The translations under genes were made by a program, and so were the position numbers. From Chelydra serpentina (lineage: Eukaryota > Chordata > Testudines > Chelydridae), in NCBI GenBank assembly GCA_037349315.1, contig JBAIAC010000030.1, positions 9,631,501-9,695,500 on the forward strand: a stretch of DNA of 64,000 nucleotides, read 5' to 3'. Positions 22,598-33,065 of the stretch are shown one piece after another (the stretch's first letter is position 1; each line of letters begins with the position of its first letter). Under the pieces are notes generated by a model. That model had not been told where the DNA came from, did no database searches, and was given only the letters and a program-made list of their open reading frames with translations.

Positions 22598-25500
22598 CAC
22601 CTGGATCACCTGGATTGATCGGACTTCAGCTGTCGTTAAGACTGCGCCAATCACAACACGTCTGCCATTCTTCTCGCACTCTTGCCTTTCTTCTCCACGT
22701 TCATCCGAAATGTTTAACGATGTCATCTTCCCATCTTCTTGGAGGCCGACCGGGGGGGTCTTTTCTGTTCTCGCGGGTACCACTCAGCAATGATTGCGGT
22801 CCACCTGTTATCCGTGAGCCGTGCTGTGTGGCCCGCCCATCGCATCTTGTTATGTCTGCTTTCCACGACAATATCTTTCACACCGCTGCGTTCTCTGATG
22901 ATTTCATTTGGTATAGGCTCCAGAAGGGAGATTCCCAACATAGCTCGTTCCATTGCCCTTTCAGCTACCAACAGCCGTTGCTCTTCTCTCTTCGTCAGTG
23001 CCCACGTTTCACTGCCATACAGCATGGCTGGCAACACTGCTGAATTGAAAATATGTTTACGTGTGGTCTTATCAATTTTTCCTTTGAGGACATCCTTGAT
23101 GAAATTAAACGCACACCATCCTGCCCGAATCCTTCACGAGAGTTCTCCGTTCAGGTCTTGGCGCATATTAACTTCTTGGCCCAAATATATGTACTGTTCC
23201 ACTTCTTCGATGTCTTCTCCTGTTACTGTTATTCGGGCTTTTCATAAGACGTCTGATCGCATATATTTCGTTTTGCAGCGGTTCATTTTCAGGCTGACCT
23301 AACTTCTTTTCTTGTCGAGTCTTCGTAGCATGCTCTGCAGTTGGTTGGTGCTTTCAGCAATTAGTACAATGTCGTCTGCAAATCTGAGATGAGATAATCT
23401 CTCTCCGTTTATGTTGACACCACTCCTCCAATTGATCTTGTTCATAACCATTTCGAGGCAGGCGGTGAATAGTTTCGGTGAAATTGTATCTCCTTGCTTT
23501 ACGCCTTTCTCAATTGGGATGCGGAGGGGAGTTTCAAGGAGAGTAATGTCTGTTGTACATCCAGTATTCGCTTCCTTCAACAAACTAATGTACTGCGTGT
23601 TAATGCCCTGCTCTGCGAGCGCCTTTAATGTTGCGTTAAACTCAATGCTATCGAAGGCCTTTTCATAGTCGACAAAAGCAATGCACAGCGGGAGTTTGTA
23701 TTCCCTCGCTCTTTCTAGGAGCTGGCTAAGGGTAAATATATGGTCGATTGTACTGAAATTTCTTCGAAACCCTGCCTGCTCTCTCGGCTGTTGTTCATCC
23801 AGACTCTGTGAAAGTCGATTCGTTATCACCTTTGTGAAGAGCTTGTAGATGTGAGAGAGCAGGCATATAGGGCGGTAGTTCTTAAGATTTTCTCGATCAC
23901 CCTTCTTGTGCAGCAAGATGGTATTCGACTCCTTCCAGCTTGATGGTATTTTTCCTTCTTCAAGATATCGACTGAATCTTAAAGCGAGGGCCTTCCAAAG
24001 TTTTTCGCCTCCTGCATAAATCATTTCTGACGTTATTCCATCTTTGCCTGGAGCTTTTCCCTTCTTCATCTGGTGTAGTGCGCTTCGGACTTCGCTGACG
24101 ATTATTGGGGGGACGCATTCTTCTGACTCTTCGAGGGTTGGGAGGGGGACATTGATTCTTGATTTGAACAGTTCTGTATAGAAGTCCTTGCAGACCTCCT
24201 CCATCCCTGCTCTGTCGATTATTGTCTCTCCATCCTTGTTCTTCAATGCTGTTACGCTCAATCTATACTGTGTCAATTCCCGCTTGCATGTCCTGAGGCT
24301 CTTGCGTGATACAGCTGTTTTAAGGAGCTTTTCTTTCCGGAAGTTCTCGAAGTCATCCTTCAGTTTTCGCCGTATAAGCTTGCACAGAATGGAGTACTCG
24401 AGGTTGTTATCCGAGCTCCTTTTCATGTTTCTCCGCTTCTCCAACAAGCTTTTCGTTTCAATCGAGATTCTTCCCTTCGCCTTCTTCAGCTTTTTAATTT
24501 CAGCTGCTTTTATGCAACATCTCAACTTGTCAGCAAAGATACTATAGTCCTCATCACACTTTTCCATCTGGCTCCAGTCAAACCCAGAAATCGCTTTTTT
24601 CAGCTTTGCTTCATCGAATGTCTTCGGCTGCTGTTTCCTGTTTGCCATCTGTAACGCCTTCTTTTCCACCGCTTCATCGAAAATCAACTTCGCTCTAAGC
24701 AGGCGATGGTCACTGCCGGTGTTGAATGGCTGCACCACAGAGACGTCTTGAACGATGCGCCTTTTATTGACTAAAATATAGTTGATTTCATTCTTACTCT
24801 TCGCGTTTGGTGCGATCCATGTCCACCTTCTTGAGATCTTCTTTTTCTACCAGGTGTTTGGCACGTACAGTTCTTTCATTTCTGCCATCGCTACCAGCCT
24901 CTCTCCTCTTTCATTCCTTTCGCCGCTGCCGTATCTCCCTATGAACTTTTCGCCAGCTTTCCCTCGCCCGACCTTGGCATTGAAATCTCCCATCATGACA
25001 GTGTAAGTGGAGTTTTGCGCGAGAGCTCTTTCAAGCTCTCGGTAGAATTCTTCCACTTCTTCGTCCTCACTTGCACTTGTGGGAGCGTAGGCCTGGATGA
25101 CCTTGAGGGTAGCTTTTGACTCCATCTGAAGATGCAGCACACCGATACATGATGATGTTAGCTGGCATGATATGACTTTCGAAGACCAATCTTTATTGAC
25201 GATAAATCCAACTCCTCCAACATTTCTAGCGCCATCTCCCTTTCCGAGCCTCACAGCACTTCCATCCTTCCAGTTGACTTCCAACTCCTTCTTTCGTCGG
25301 GTTTCGCAGACACCGAGAATATCGCATTTTATCCTTTTCTTCTCCTCCATCAGATGGTTTAAAGTTTCCTCCTTTGCCAGTGACCTACAATTGTAAGTAC
25401 ACACAGCGAGGATTGTCCTTTTCCATGTTGGCCTAGCACCTGACATTTTTAGCAACCTCTTGTCGCTCAATTTCTGCTCCGCCACCGTAGAACGTGCATT

Positions 25501-25771
25501 TACTCGTGTTGTTTTAGCTGTTAACTTCAAGCCATCCCACTGGCTAGGTGGGCAGGCATGCGTACCTCCTCAAGCTTAGCTAGCCTTCAACCTCTAAGGA
25601 GAAGGAAAAGCGCTCTTTCCTCTGAGAGAGCAACCCTCCTCCCTGGATTGGATAGTCCGACACCTTTGTAGCATGGTAAAACCTACCAGGGCATACACCC
25701 CGCTACCATAGCTGTCAGACGGCCAGGGTCACCGCTGCACCACGTTGAGGAGCTGAGGTAGGATTTTGCAG
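22598..25771 (-). mobile_element. Nearly full-length RTE-clade non-LTR retrotransposon nested in a CR1
   Basis: About 3.2 kb, the usual size of an RTE LINE, on the minus strand. It holds one long frame coding an apurinic-type endonuclease followed by a reverse transcriptase (separate entry), about 240 bp of 5' leader (25531-25771), and almost no 3' UTR. The 3' end is a short tandem tail, two copies of ATCCAGGTG, rather than poly(A), which is typical of RTE. The flanks identify the host site: left of the element (22581-22597) is gcatacatttttaacac and right of it (25772 on) gtgaaggtaattaacc, which together match a continuous stretch of a CR1 3' region seen uninterrupted at 62491-62515. The element therefore sits inside an older CR1. 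Exact boundaries are uncertain by a few bases and no long target duplication is visible. Protein motifs resemble RTEs I associate with strongylid nematodes more than ruminant BovB; this is from memory and needs a tree. Confidence 0.85.
22626..25530 (-). pseudogene. RTE LINE polyprotein: AP endonuclease plus reverse transcriptase, disabled
   Basis: One reading frame of roughly 968 codons; the first clear in-frame ATG is at 25446 and the true start is unresolved. Endonuclease motifs in order: CTYNCRSL near the N-terminus, ETR, GDFNAK (about 24990), RRWTW, and GSDHRLL (about 24717). RT motifs: KGKAPGKDGI, HKKGDRENLKNYRPICLLS, FVDYEKAFDS, GVKQGDTISPKLF, and the catalytic FADD at 23371-23382. The C-terminal part has YIYLGQEVNM, LYGSETWAL, MRWAGH, DNRWT and a PPRRW-type motif. 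Lesions: in-frame stops TAG 24847-24849, TAG 23299-23301, TGA 23242-23244, TGA 23134-23136 and TGA 22701-22703, plus an extra base in the 7-G run at 22752-22758. Past this shift the frame continues with WRRKARVREEW and ends at TGA 22626-22628. At least two of the TGAs fit decay of CGA. The product would nick target DNA and prime reverse transcription there; this copy cannot make full-length protein. Confidence 0.88.
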
Positions 25772-25945
25772 CAGTGAAGGTAATTAACCATTGGAACAAT
25801 TTACCAAAGATCATGGTGGATTCTTTTTTAAATGAAGATGGGATGTTTTTCTAAAAGAACTGCTCTAGGAATAACTTTGGGAAAGTTCTATGGCCTGTGT
25901 TATACAGGAGGTCAGACTAGATGCTCAAAATTGTCTCTTCTCACT
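25772..25945 (+). repeat. CR1 LINE 3' region, right of the RTE insertion
   Basis: Contains the CR1 C-terminal coding signature (ggtaattaaccattggaac, encoding the W-N-x-L-P block), then gatgtttttctaaaag and gaggtcagactagatg. It continues the fragment at 22575-22597 and matches the order seen in the CR1 at 62505-62705. Plus orientation, opposite to the nested RTE. Confidence 0.85.
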
Positions 25946-28290
25946 TTTTCTTCACATTTACCTACCATTACTTTCATCAGTAACTCCTTATTCTCATATT
26001 ATGGGAGGACGGAGTGCTTAGTTTCTATTGTATCCTTCAGATTAGACTGTCTGCAATAGTGGAGGTTGTGATTTTGTGGGGAAGAAACCCATACAGCAGG
26101 ATACAGACAGATAGACATTTCCCCTTGCTCTCTATTGGGAGGGGAGTAGCAAGATCATACTGTTACCCCTTTTTGACCCAAGCAATTAGCCAAAGTTTGG
26201 GGCTCTATGGTTGTTTCCATTAGGAAGAGAAATTATTTACAAAGGTACCTGATTCTTTAATCAAAGAGGATTGCATCAAAGAAGGAACCAAGTCCTGTTT
26301 CCCTGAACACAAGAGAAATCAAACAACAGGAGATGGTTTCTTTCAACCCAACCCACCACAACTATCCTACCATCCTTCCTAAGGTGCAGAAGCAAGCACT
26401 CTCCTCTTTGGTGAAAGCAGCTTTTACAATGTTTTCCTTGGAAACAATAAATAGAATTTTTGATCCAAGTCTGATGTGCTGTTGCCACAACAAATCGGTA
26501 CAATAGTGAACCAGGAAATGCCTCCCCTGGATAGATGGCATCCCCGGGTGAGTTTCTTCATTAGTAAGAGATCAGCAATCAGCAGTAGTAGTGAAAGGAG
26601 AAAAGGGAGAGAAACCAAGAGCACCAGAGTCAGAAATTCCTTGCTGTCATTTCATTATTCTGGGGCAGGAAGGGGCTAGGGAGAGCAGAGGGAAAAGGGT
26701 TTGTCACTGTTTCTGTATATTTTCCATAAGTCTCATGCCTACGTAAATCCACTGCTTTCTGCACCTGATGCTGGAGGGCTGCTGAGATACACTCATCTGT
26801 ATGGACACTGCCCCAAGGGGCTGTTCTGGGGATAGGTAGGGTGCAGGGACACTCCAGCAATGCCCCACTAGCCCTTGCCACACCCTGTATGGCTACAGTT
26901 TGGGGGTAGGGCACAGATACCTCTATGGCAGCTCCACAGGAGCAGAGAATTCTCCCCGCACAGGCGAATCTCCCACTAGTGGGTTAAGCTGTTCCAAAAT
27001 GTGTCTGAGGATCAGGCCTGGAATTAATAGATCTGGGGCCTATAAATGATATCAAAATAAGGCCCCCACATCCTGTAACTAACACAAAGTTCAATGATTC
27101 CAGCAATCGGAATTGTCAACACAACACACTAAATTCCTCCATCAAGTCTGGTCCTTTGGGAAGAGAGAAAGAAAGAATCATGCTTTCCCCCCACTGCTCC
27201 CATCTTGGATGGAGTCATGAGCATTAGAAATCTTAAAGTGCTTTATTGTTCTAGCCCTTTCACCTTTCTGTTCCTCCCTAGTGCTAATATATGATGTTTT
27301 CCAAGGAAAATGGAGCAATTTGGCCCTGGTATTTTATCCCTGGTTCCTGGTTTTCTTGAATCTCGCCCTTGGTGATCCCATTACACTATTGAAATTTATT
27401 TGTTTATATTTGAAAACCACATGACAATGCAGAGGTGTTGGAGACACTGCAACTGCCTTTGTATCTGCCCAGAATCATCTGTGCACCACTTTCTCCACCC
27501 TCCCTCTGAAGATTTTCCAGCCTTTGTTTTGTAAATATACACATGGAGCCAGATGACTCAGCCTATTGTCGTGTGTCCCCCCCCCCCCCCCCCCCCCGCG
27601 CCCCAGAGGCAGGATTTAAAGTGGAGATATGGGCAGTAGCACATGCTTGGGCAGAGGGAGGGGTTACTACACATGAAAACAATGTCATGTTTTTTCCAAT
27701 GTGCATTTGTTTTTTCATGCAACTCCCGATCTCTCCCACAGAAAGGATATGCAAGGTACGCAGATAAGAAAATGCAAGAAACGTATAGTTTGGCTGTGAT
27801 CGATTTTATAGTGAAGCAAGATAACTTCCAAGGAGTAACCATCAATCTACTGTCTTACTGAACAACTGGAGTTAACCAGAACTCTTCCAAAAACAATCCT
27901 CAAACAGCATTCCCCAAATGCAGCTGTTGATGTTACAGATGTTGAACTGCTGCCGATTAACAGAGTTTATGTCAATCTCATCTCTTAAGCAGAAGAAAAA
28001 AAAATCCTGGAATCCAGCTCTCCCCACCCCCAAACACCACAGACTGCTGGACATTTGGCACGGCCCTGCTGTGTTGGAGGGATGGAAACCATGACAGTGG
28101 TCCCATTTACAGAGTTACAGATGTGCACTTACACTAGAAAGCTTTCCTGCCCAGCCAAGCTGAGACCCAGATGTTAGATCATCTGGCTTGGAACATCCCA
28201 ATGAGGCTTCCAAGCCTTTAAAAATAGAGGGCAGCCAAAGAGAATCTCCACAGCAAACAAGGACTCATAGCAGGATTGGAGAACAACCTT
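25946..28290. other. Unassigned sequence
   Basis: Apart from the C21 run, no gene or repeat recognised. Confidence 0.45.
27577..27597. repeat. C21 homopolymer
   Basis: 21 consecutive C followed by gcgcccc. Confidence 0.95.
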
Positions 28291-28298
28291 ACTGCAGG

Positions 28299-28466
28299 CA
28301 GGACTGGCTCTAGGCACCACCAAAGCAAGCACGTGCTTGGGGCAGCACATTTCCAGGGGCGGTATTCCAGTGCTGCCTACCGGCAACAAAGAGAGAAACA
28401 GCAAAAGAGGGGAGGGGGGCAAATTTTTTTTTGCTTGGGGTGGCAAAAAACCTAGAGCTGGCCCTG
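28299..28466. mobile_element. hAT MITE, 168 bp
   Basis: Ends caggactggctctagg and cctagagctggccctg; duplication actgcagg (28291-28298) against actgcaag (28467-28474), 7 of 8. The interior has gcttggggcagc and gcttggggtggc in a hairpin-like arrangement. Confidence 0.9.
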
Positions 28467-28649
28467 ACTGCAAGTTTTACCCAGGCTTTTCCCTCGTGGG
28501 GAGGGGAAAAGAAAAAGGCATCTGGCAAATTCATATCCCTGTTTATTGTAGTGTTGTTATAGCCCTGCAGGTCCCAGAATATGAGAGACACAAGGTGGGT
28601 GACGTAATATCTTTTATTGGACCAACTGCAGCAGGTGAAAGAGACATGC

Positions 28650-28679
28650 TTTCAAGCTATACAGAGCTTTCTTCTTTAG
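28650..28679 (-). other. Hammerhead-like core in the left PLE terminus (degenerate)
   Basis: On the minus strand: CTAAAGA, one extra A, a 5-bp stem (AAGCT/AGCTT) with a six-base loop, then GAAAGC. Compared with the hammerhead core CUGANGA - stem II - GAAA, one core base is changed (G to A) and an A is inserted before the stem. The same layout occurs at the other PLE-type termini here. Confidence 0.35.
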
Positions 28680-28760
28680 CTCTGGAAAAGGTACTGGGAA
28701 TGTCACATAAAAGGTAGAACAGATTGTTTAGCATGAGTAGTTAACACAGATTCTAAGAAA

Positions 28761-28815
28761 CAGAAGGTGGCTGAGGTAATATATTTTATGGGACCAGCAT
28801 CTGTTGGCGAGAGAG
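28761..28815 (+). repeat. Second partial PLE terminal repeat
   Basis: The segment aaggtggctgaggtaata... with ctgttggcgagagagacaag repeats the opening of the terminus at 28591, giving a partial tandem arrangement. It directly precedes the hAT-like block and may have been brought in with it. Confidence 0.6.
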
Positions 28816-29203
28816 ACAAGCTCTGGGGCATGACTCTGCTGGGGTGCAGAGGCAGGCTTCCCACCTGTCCTGGCACCGTGGACCACGCTGCACCCTGGAA
28901 GCGGCCAGCAGCAGGTCCGGCTTTCCTCTCCCCCGCCAGTTCTCATTGGCCAACTGCGGAGCCGGTGCTCGAGGCAAGGGCAGCGCGCGGAGCCCCTTGG
29001 CCCTGCTACCTAGAAGCCGGACCCGCTGTTGGCTGCTTCCGGGTCGCACGCGGTGTCAGAAAAGGTAGGCACTAGCTTGCCTTAGCTCGGCAGCACTGCC
29101 AACGGGACTTTAACGTCCCAGTCGGCGGTGCTGACTAGAGCAAGGCGCCCCAGTGCCTTACATGCCGCGACCCAGTACTGGGTCACAACCCACGGTTTGA
29201 AAT
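28816..29203 (-). mobile_element. GC-rich hAT-like non-autonomous element inside the PLE terminus
   Basis: GC-rich block ending ctgggtcacaacccacggtttgaaa, a typical inner edge of a hAT terminal repeat of the 'GGTTTTCAAACYGTGGGT' kind. PLE terminal sequence stops before it and resumes after it (tcattcaaagtggcctg), so it is an insertion. The left terminal repeat is not recognisable and no target duplication could be read. Orientation is uncertain. Confidence 0.5.
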
Positions 29204-29244
29204 CATTCAAAGTGGCCTGTTAACACCTCTCCTGTCATAGGACA

Positions 29245-30480
29245 AAAAACTCAAAGACCCTCCCACAAAACAAAATTCATCCAGGAATTTGAGGATATTA
29301 TGAAATCCTTCCTCAAACAACTGCAAAAGTAACTCTAAAACATCATCTCCTGTGAACCCACCCCATGGACTTTCTACATGCTTCCCAAGATACACAAACA
29401 AGGGAACCCAGGCAGACCCATCATATCTGGCCATGATACTCTTACTGAAGGAATATCAGGGCTCATAGAAACCATCCTCAAACCACTCACCACACCACCC
29501 TCCTTCCTCCAGGACACAACTGACTTCCTCCAGAAACACTGCAGTATTAACAACCTCCTTCCGAACACCATCCTTGCCACCATGAATGTCACCTCCCTCT
29601 GTACCAACATCCCTCACAATGGCAGCATCGCTGTCTGCCTCAAATATCTACAAGATAATGGGCAACACTGAGATCTCCATTACAAACACATCGCCAAACT
29701 CATCCATTTCATCCTCACCCATAACAATTTTACATTCAACAACAAACACTTGGTCTAAACCATGGGAACAGCCAGGGGTACCAGGATAGCTCCTCAAGAT
29801 GCCAACTTCTTCATGGGCCAACTTGAGGAAGAATTTCTGGATAAATGCACCACAAAAGCAATAATGTACCTGAGATACATAGATGATATTTTCATCTTCT
29901 GGACAGATGACCTAAACTCCCTCATATAGATTTCAATCACAGTCTCTCTCAGTCACTCCCCATATCAGCATCAAGAATTGAATCCTACAAAAAACCCACA
30001 GATCACCACACTTACCATCGAAGATGCAGTAACCACCCAAATAAATCTGTTATCTACAGCCAGGCACTCAGATACCACAGGATATGCTTCTAGGAGAAAG
30101 CCCGGGATACACACCCAAAATAGGAAGTTAGGAGGAACCTTAACGCCTAGTTGTCACCTACCACCCTACACTGGAACCCAAATGTAGTATCATTATACAA
30201 TTACAACCCATACTCAATGGGAACCACATCCTAAAAGAAATCTTTCCTGAACCCCTTCTTCTGGCCTTCAAACCGTCCTCCAGCTTCACCAAACTCATCA
30301 GCAGAAGCAAGCTTTGTACAGACCAAGACCCACCAACTCAATGCCAACTATGAGGGTGGAACTAGAAATCACTATGCTCTCAAAATGAGCTCTCACAGAA
30401 AAATGATAAAAGACAAACACACCCTATCTGACCGCTCAGGCCTCATTCTCAAAGGAAGTCTTTTGAAGGTGTGCAGATAA
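29245..30480 (+). pseudogene. Penelope-like reverse transcriptase, degenerate
   Basis: Translated pieces in shifting frames show PLE RT signatures: FYMLPKIHKQGNPGRPIISG around 29370-29430, then DTTDFLQKH and a VTSLCTNIPHNG block near 29590-29620, and the catalytic-region motif YLRYIDDIFIFW near 29868-29903, where the double Asp is intact. Multiple stops and shifts break the frame; the longest piece is about 97 codons from 29378. PLE RTs are related to telomerase and usually carry a GIY-YIG endonuclease; I could not find a convincing GIY-YIG domain here, and the 3' part (30200-30480) is too decayed to judge. The plus orientation matches the left terminus. Confidence 0.75.
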
Positions 30481-30717
30481 GCCCGGGAGCTCAAATTCAT
30501 AACTTTGCTACACGGCCTTAAAAAAAATAATCCTGGATTTATAGTTTATTGCTACAATCTGTAACCCACTAACTCCCCTTTTTTGTCCTATGACTGCAGA
30601 GGTGTTAATGGGCCACTTCACCTTGAATGGTCTCTTAGAATATGGGTTAACTACTTATGCTAAAAAATCTGTTCTACCATGTATTTAATTGTGACACTCT
30701 GAGTACCTTTCCCAGAC

Positions 30718-30745
30718 CTGAAGAAGAGCTTTTTTGCTCGAAAGC
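30718..30745 (+). other. Hammerhead-ribozyme-like core in the right PLE terminus
   Basis: CTGAAGA at 30718-30724, one extra A, stem GAGC/GCTC (30726-30729 with 30736-30739) closing a T6 loop, then GAAAGC. This has the order of a hammerhead core (CUGANGA, helix II, GAAA). Hammerheads are reported in PLE terminal repeats in general. The extra A between the core and helix II, and the lack of a clear helix I, argue for a degenerate or divergent form. Confidence 0.4.
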
Positions 30746-30830
30746 GTGTCTATTTCGCCAACAGAAATTGGTCCAATATAAGATATTACCTCACCTACCT
30801 TATACCCCTGTTTATATATTTCAAGATGGC

Positions 30831-32907
30831 ACTAACCCTATTGGCTGCAGCATCACAGTGATGCTGGCAACCCAGGTGCCAGCTCAGACCAGAGCCAGTT
30901 TGTCCAAATGGCAAGATAGACTCTTTCTTGCCATTAGACTCTAAGGGGACTGTCTGTGACTCCATGGTCAGAGTGGTATAGTGATCCAGGAATTCACGTT
31001 TGTTACTGGTTTGACTAAATCTAATTACAAAACACACCAGCAGCTTGGGGAAAGCTGCCCTGTTTTCTGACAGTCTGCCCTGAGGTAGATGCACTCGCAG
31101 TGGTGAGCGACTCCAGACAGTGTGACACTCATGTTTAGCTGTATATACACCATGACCCCCATGACTGTTTCAGAGTCACTGCTAACAACACTACATAATC
31201 ACATGACTCCAGGAACTGGCACGTTAAGAAAACCACCACATATTATTTATGAGCTTTGAGTTAAAAATGGCAAGAGTTGACAACATTGGAATATACAATT
31301 AGGATACTCTCGAGGTCACAAAAAGATCCATAGTCCAATCACTTTTAATGTGATGTAAGGAATTCCCCTTTCTCCCTTCAAAATGACATGGTACTTTGCT
31401 AATTATCAGGAACATGTTTATATGTCAAGAGACAAGATGCTGACTTCTGAAATCTACAAAATAGGCCTCGTGGCCAGGGCAGTTCCCCTTGTCTCTGGTG
31501 CCAACGGAGATCTCAGCTTCAATATTTTAAGGACAGTTCATCATGAAGCATCTGATTCAGTGTAAGTTGTGGGCATAGATCATCTAGTTGAGCAACAGAC
31601 AAAAGTGTCTCAGTCAAGAAGGTTTCTTCTTTACAGTTTTATTGTAGCTATTTTGGAGTGTAATTTTTTGTATAACTCAACTTCTTCCCACGCCCTGCCT
31701 CCCAAGCTCAGAATACAGGTCAGCTGGGTAACAACTGGATATGTGACTATTAAAAAGGCATTCATTCCCTGCTTATGGCTCTAAGTAGTTTTTATAGAGT
31801 TTCCTGTATTTCTGATTTGACCTTCACTGTAGGTATGTAGCTGCAAACGTAAGAGCAGTTCCACCTCTTTAAACTGATCATTACAGGCAACATTCCCCCT
31901 TGTGCTGAGAGACAGCACAAAGCTTGTGCAGAACTTGAATGCCACTTTCGCCATATTTTGAGTGTTTTACTGGCACATAGGCCTCCGGCTGGCCCTCTGC
32001 ACACATGTGAACTTCACCATAGGAGTGTGATTGCTTGTGTAACTCCTGAAGAAAACCTTGGCTTTTGTTTCACATCAACTCGTTTTAAAGTCATTGGACT
32101 ATAGTAACCGTGTGATGGTTTTCACTAGCAGATTTCATGGCTGGGGGACCCCAGTAACAAAGTCCATTCTGATGGTGGGGGGACTTGAATGGGGTAGGCA
32201 ACCTTGACTCGTCTGTAAGGGCCACAGCTACCCGGCTCACACCCCAGAAGTGTGAGGGCCTCTGGCCAGATAAGAAGTGTATCCAGGAACACTGATGAAG
32301 TGTGCTGATTCAGCTCATCCCCTGGTTAGCCTTCCTTGGCAGGGCTGCTACAGAGCCCCATCTGGACACTGAAAGTGCCTCCCTCCAACATAACCGACAT
32401 GAACGGAACCCACAGCTTGTAAGAGGAATGAGCCCGAGTTACAACTTCCCCAAAGTTCATGGTTATCTGAATCCAGTTCTGGTTTCGCCCATTGTAGGGA
32501 TGGAAACTGCCCCTAAAATTCCAATCAGGGCATGTACGGATCTGAGGTTCTTTAAAATTCACAGGAGTTCAGAAATGATCAAAGTTCATCTAGAAATAGA
32601 CAGCACCCCTGCCCATAATCAATGGAGACATGGGTTTGGGACTGCAGAGGCATTGAGGACAGTGTTTAGCTTTATGGGGCTTCCATTTTGTTTACAAATT
32701 TTAAATGAAGGATCCCACAGTGGATTTCTTCATCTTCAGCACTGATATGAGCGTCACATGAGAAACTCTTTTTTTCTGGCCTGAGTTATTGTCTATCAGG
32801 TTTCTGTAAGTGCAGCATGTACATTTCCTCCTGCGCTAGAGGGCCATTTGATCACCTCCAGAAGACAGACAAAAATAGCTACATGAGTAAATGAACCGTT
32901 TCTCTGG
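30831..32907. other. Unassigned sequence
   Basis: The longest frame (32302-32745, 147 codons) shows no domain or repeat composition that I can identify; treated as chance. Confidence 0.4.
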
Positions 32908-33058
32908 GACATCTACACTGTGCTGACTACAGGGGGTGAACTGCAGAGTGCACCAAAGTGCTGTGCTTTAATTGGCCCATGTGGATGCTGCTGGCACGAA
33001 CTAAAAGATAACTAGTTTGCATTAATGTAGTGTTTCAACTGCTTACGTGCCCGCAGAC
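32908..33058. mobile_element. Harbinger-like MITE fragment
   Basis: gggacatctacactgtgc at left; gcaccaaagtgctgtgc and catgtggatgctgctggc match the element at 35783-35990. Confidence 0.6.
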
Positions 33059-33065
33059 ATTAATT

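Larger units (their letters stand above)
28591..30830 (+). mobile_element. Decayed Penelope-like element (PLE) with oppositely oriented termini
   Basis: The centre carries a broken PLE-type reverse transcriptase (separate entry). The left end (28591-28760, resuming at 29204-29248) and the right end (about 30505-30830) are the same terminal sequence in opposite orientation: ggtaatatcttttattggacc on the left against its complement ggtccaatataagatattacc on the right, and gttaacacctctcctgtcatagg against its complement near 30590-30620. The left terminus is split by a second partial copy of the same repeat (28761-28815) followed by a hAT-like block (28816-29203). PLEs commonly have such complex direct or inverted pLTR arrangements. 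Family placement rests on the RT motifs and on the general pLTR structure; boundaries are approximate. Confidence 0.75.

Noticed and set aside
22739..23302. 187-codon plus-strand frame and several other plus-strand frames across 22.6-25.4 kb
   Set aside because: Antisense shadows of the minus-strand RTE polyprotein.
22598..25771. Assignment of the RTE to BovB
   Set aside because: The C-terminal motifs and the TETWAL/MRWAGH/DNRWT layout looked closer to nematode-type RTEs, and the tail is ATCCAGGTG rather than a BovB-type tail; left open pending a tree.
32302..32745. 147-codon plus-strand frame as a possible gene
   Set aside because: No recognisable domain, no homologous pattern and no splice context that I could defend; kept as unassigned sequence.
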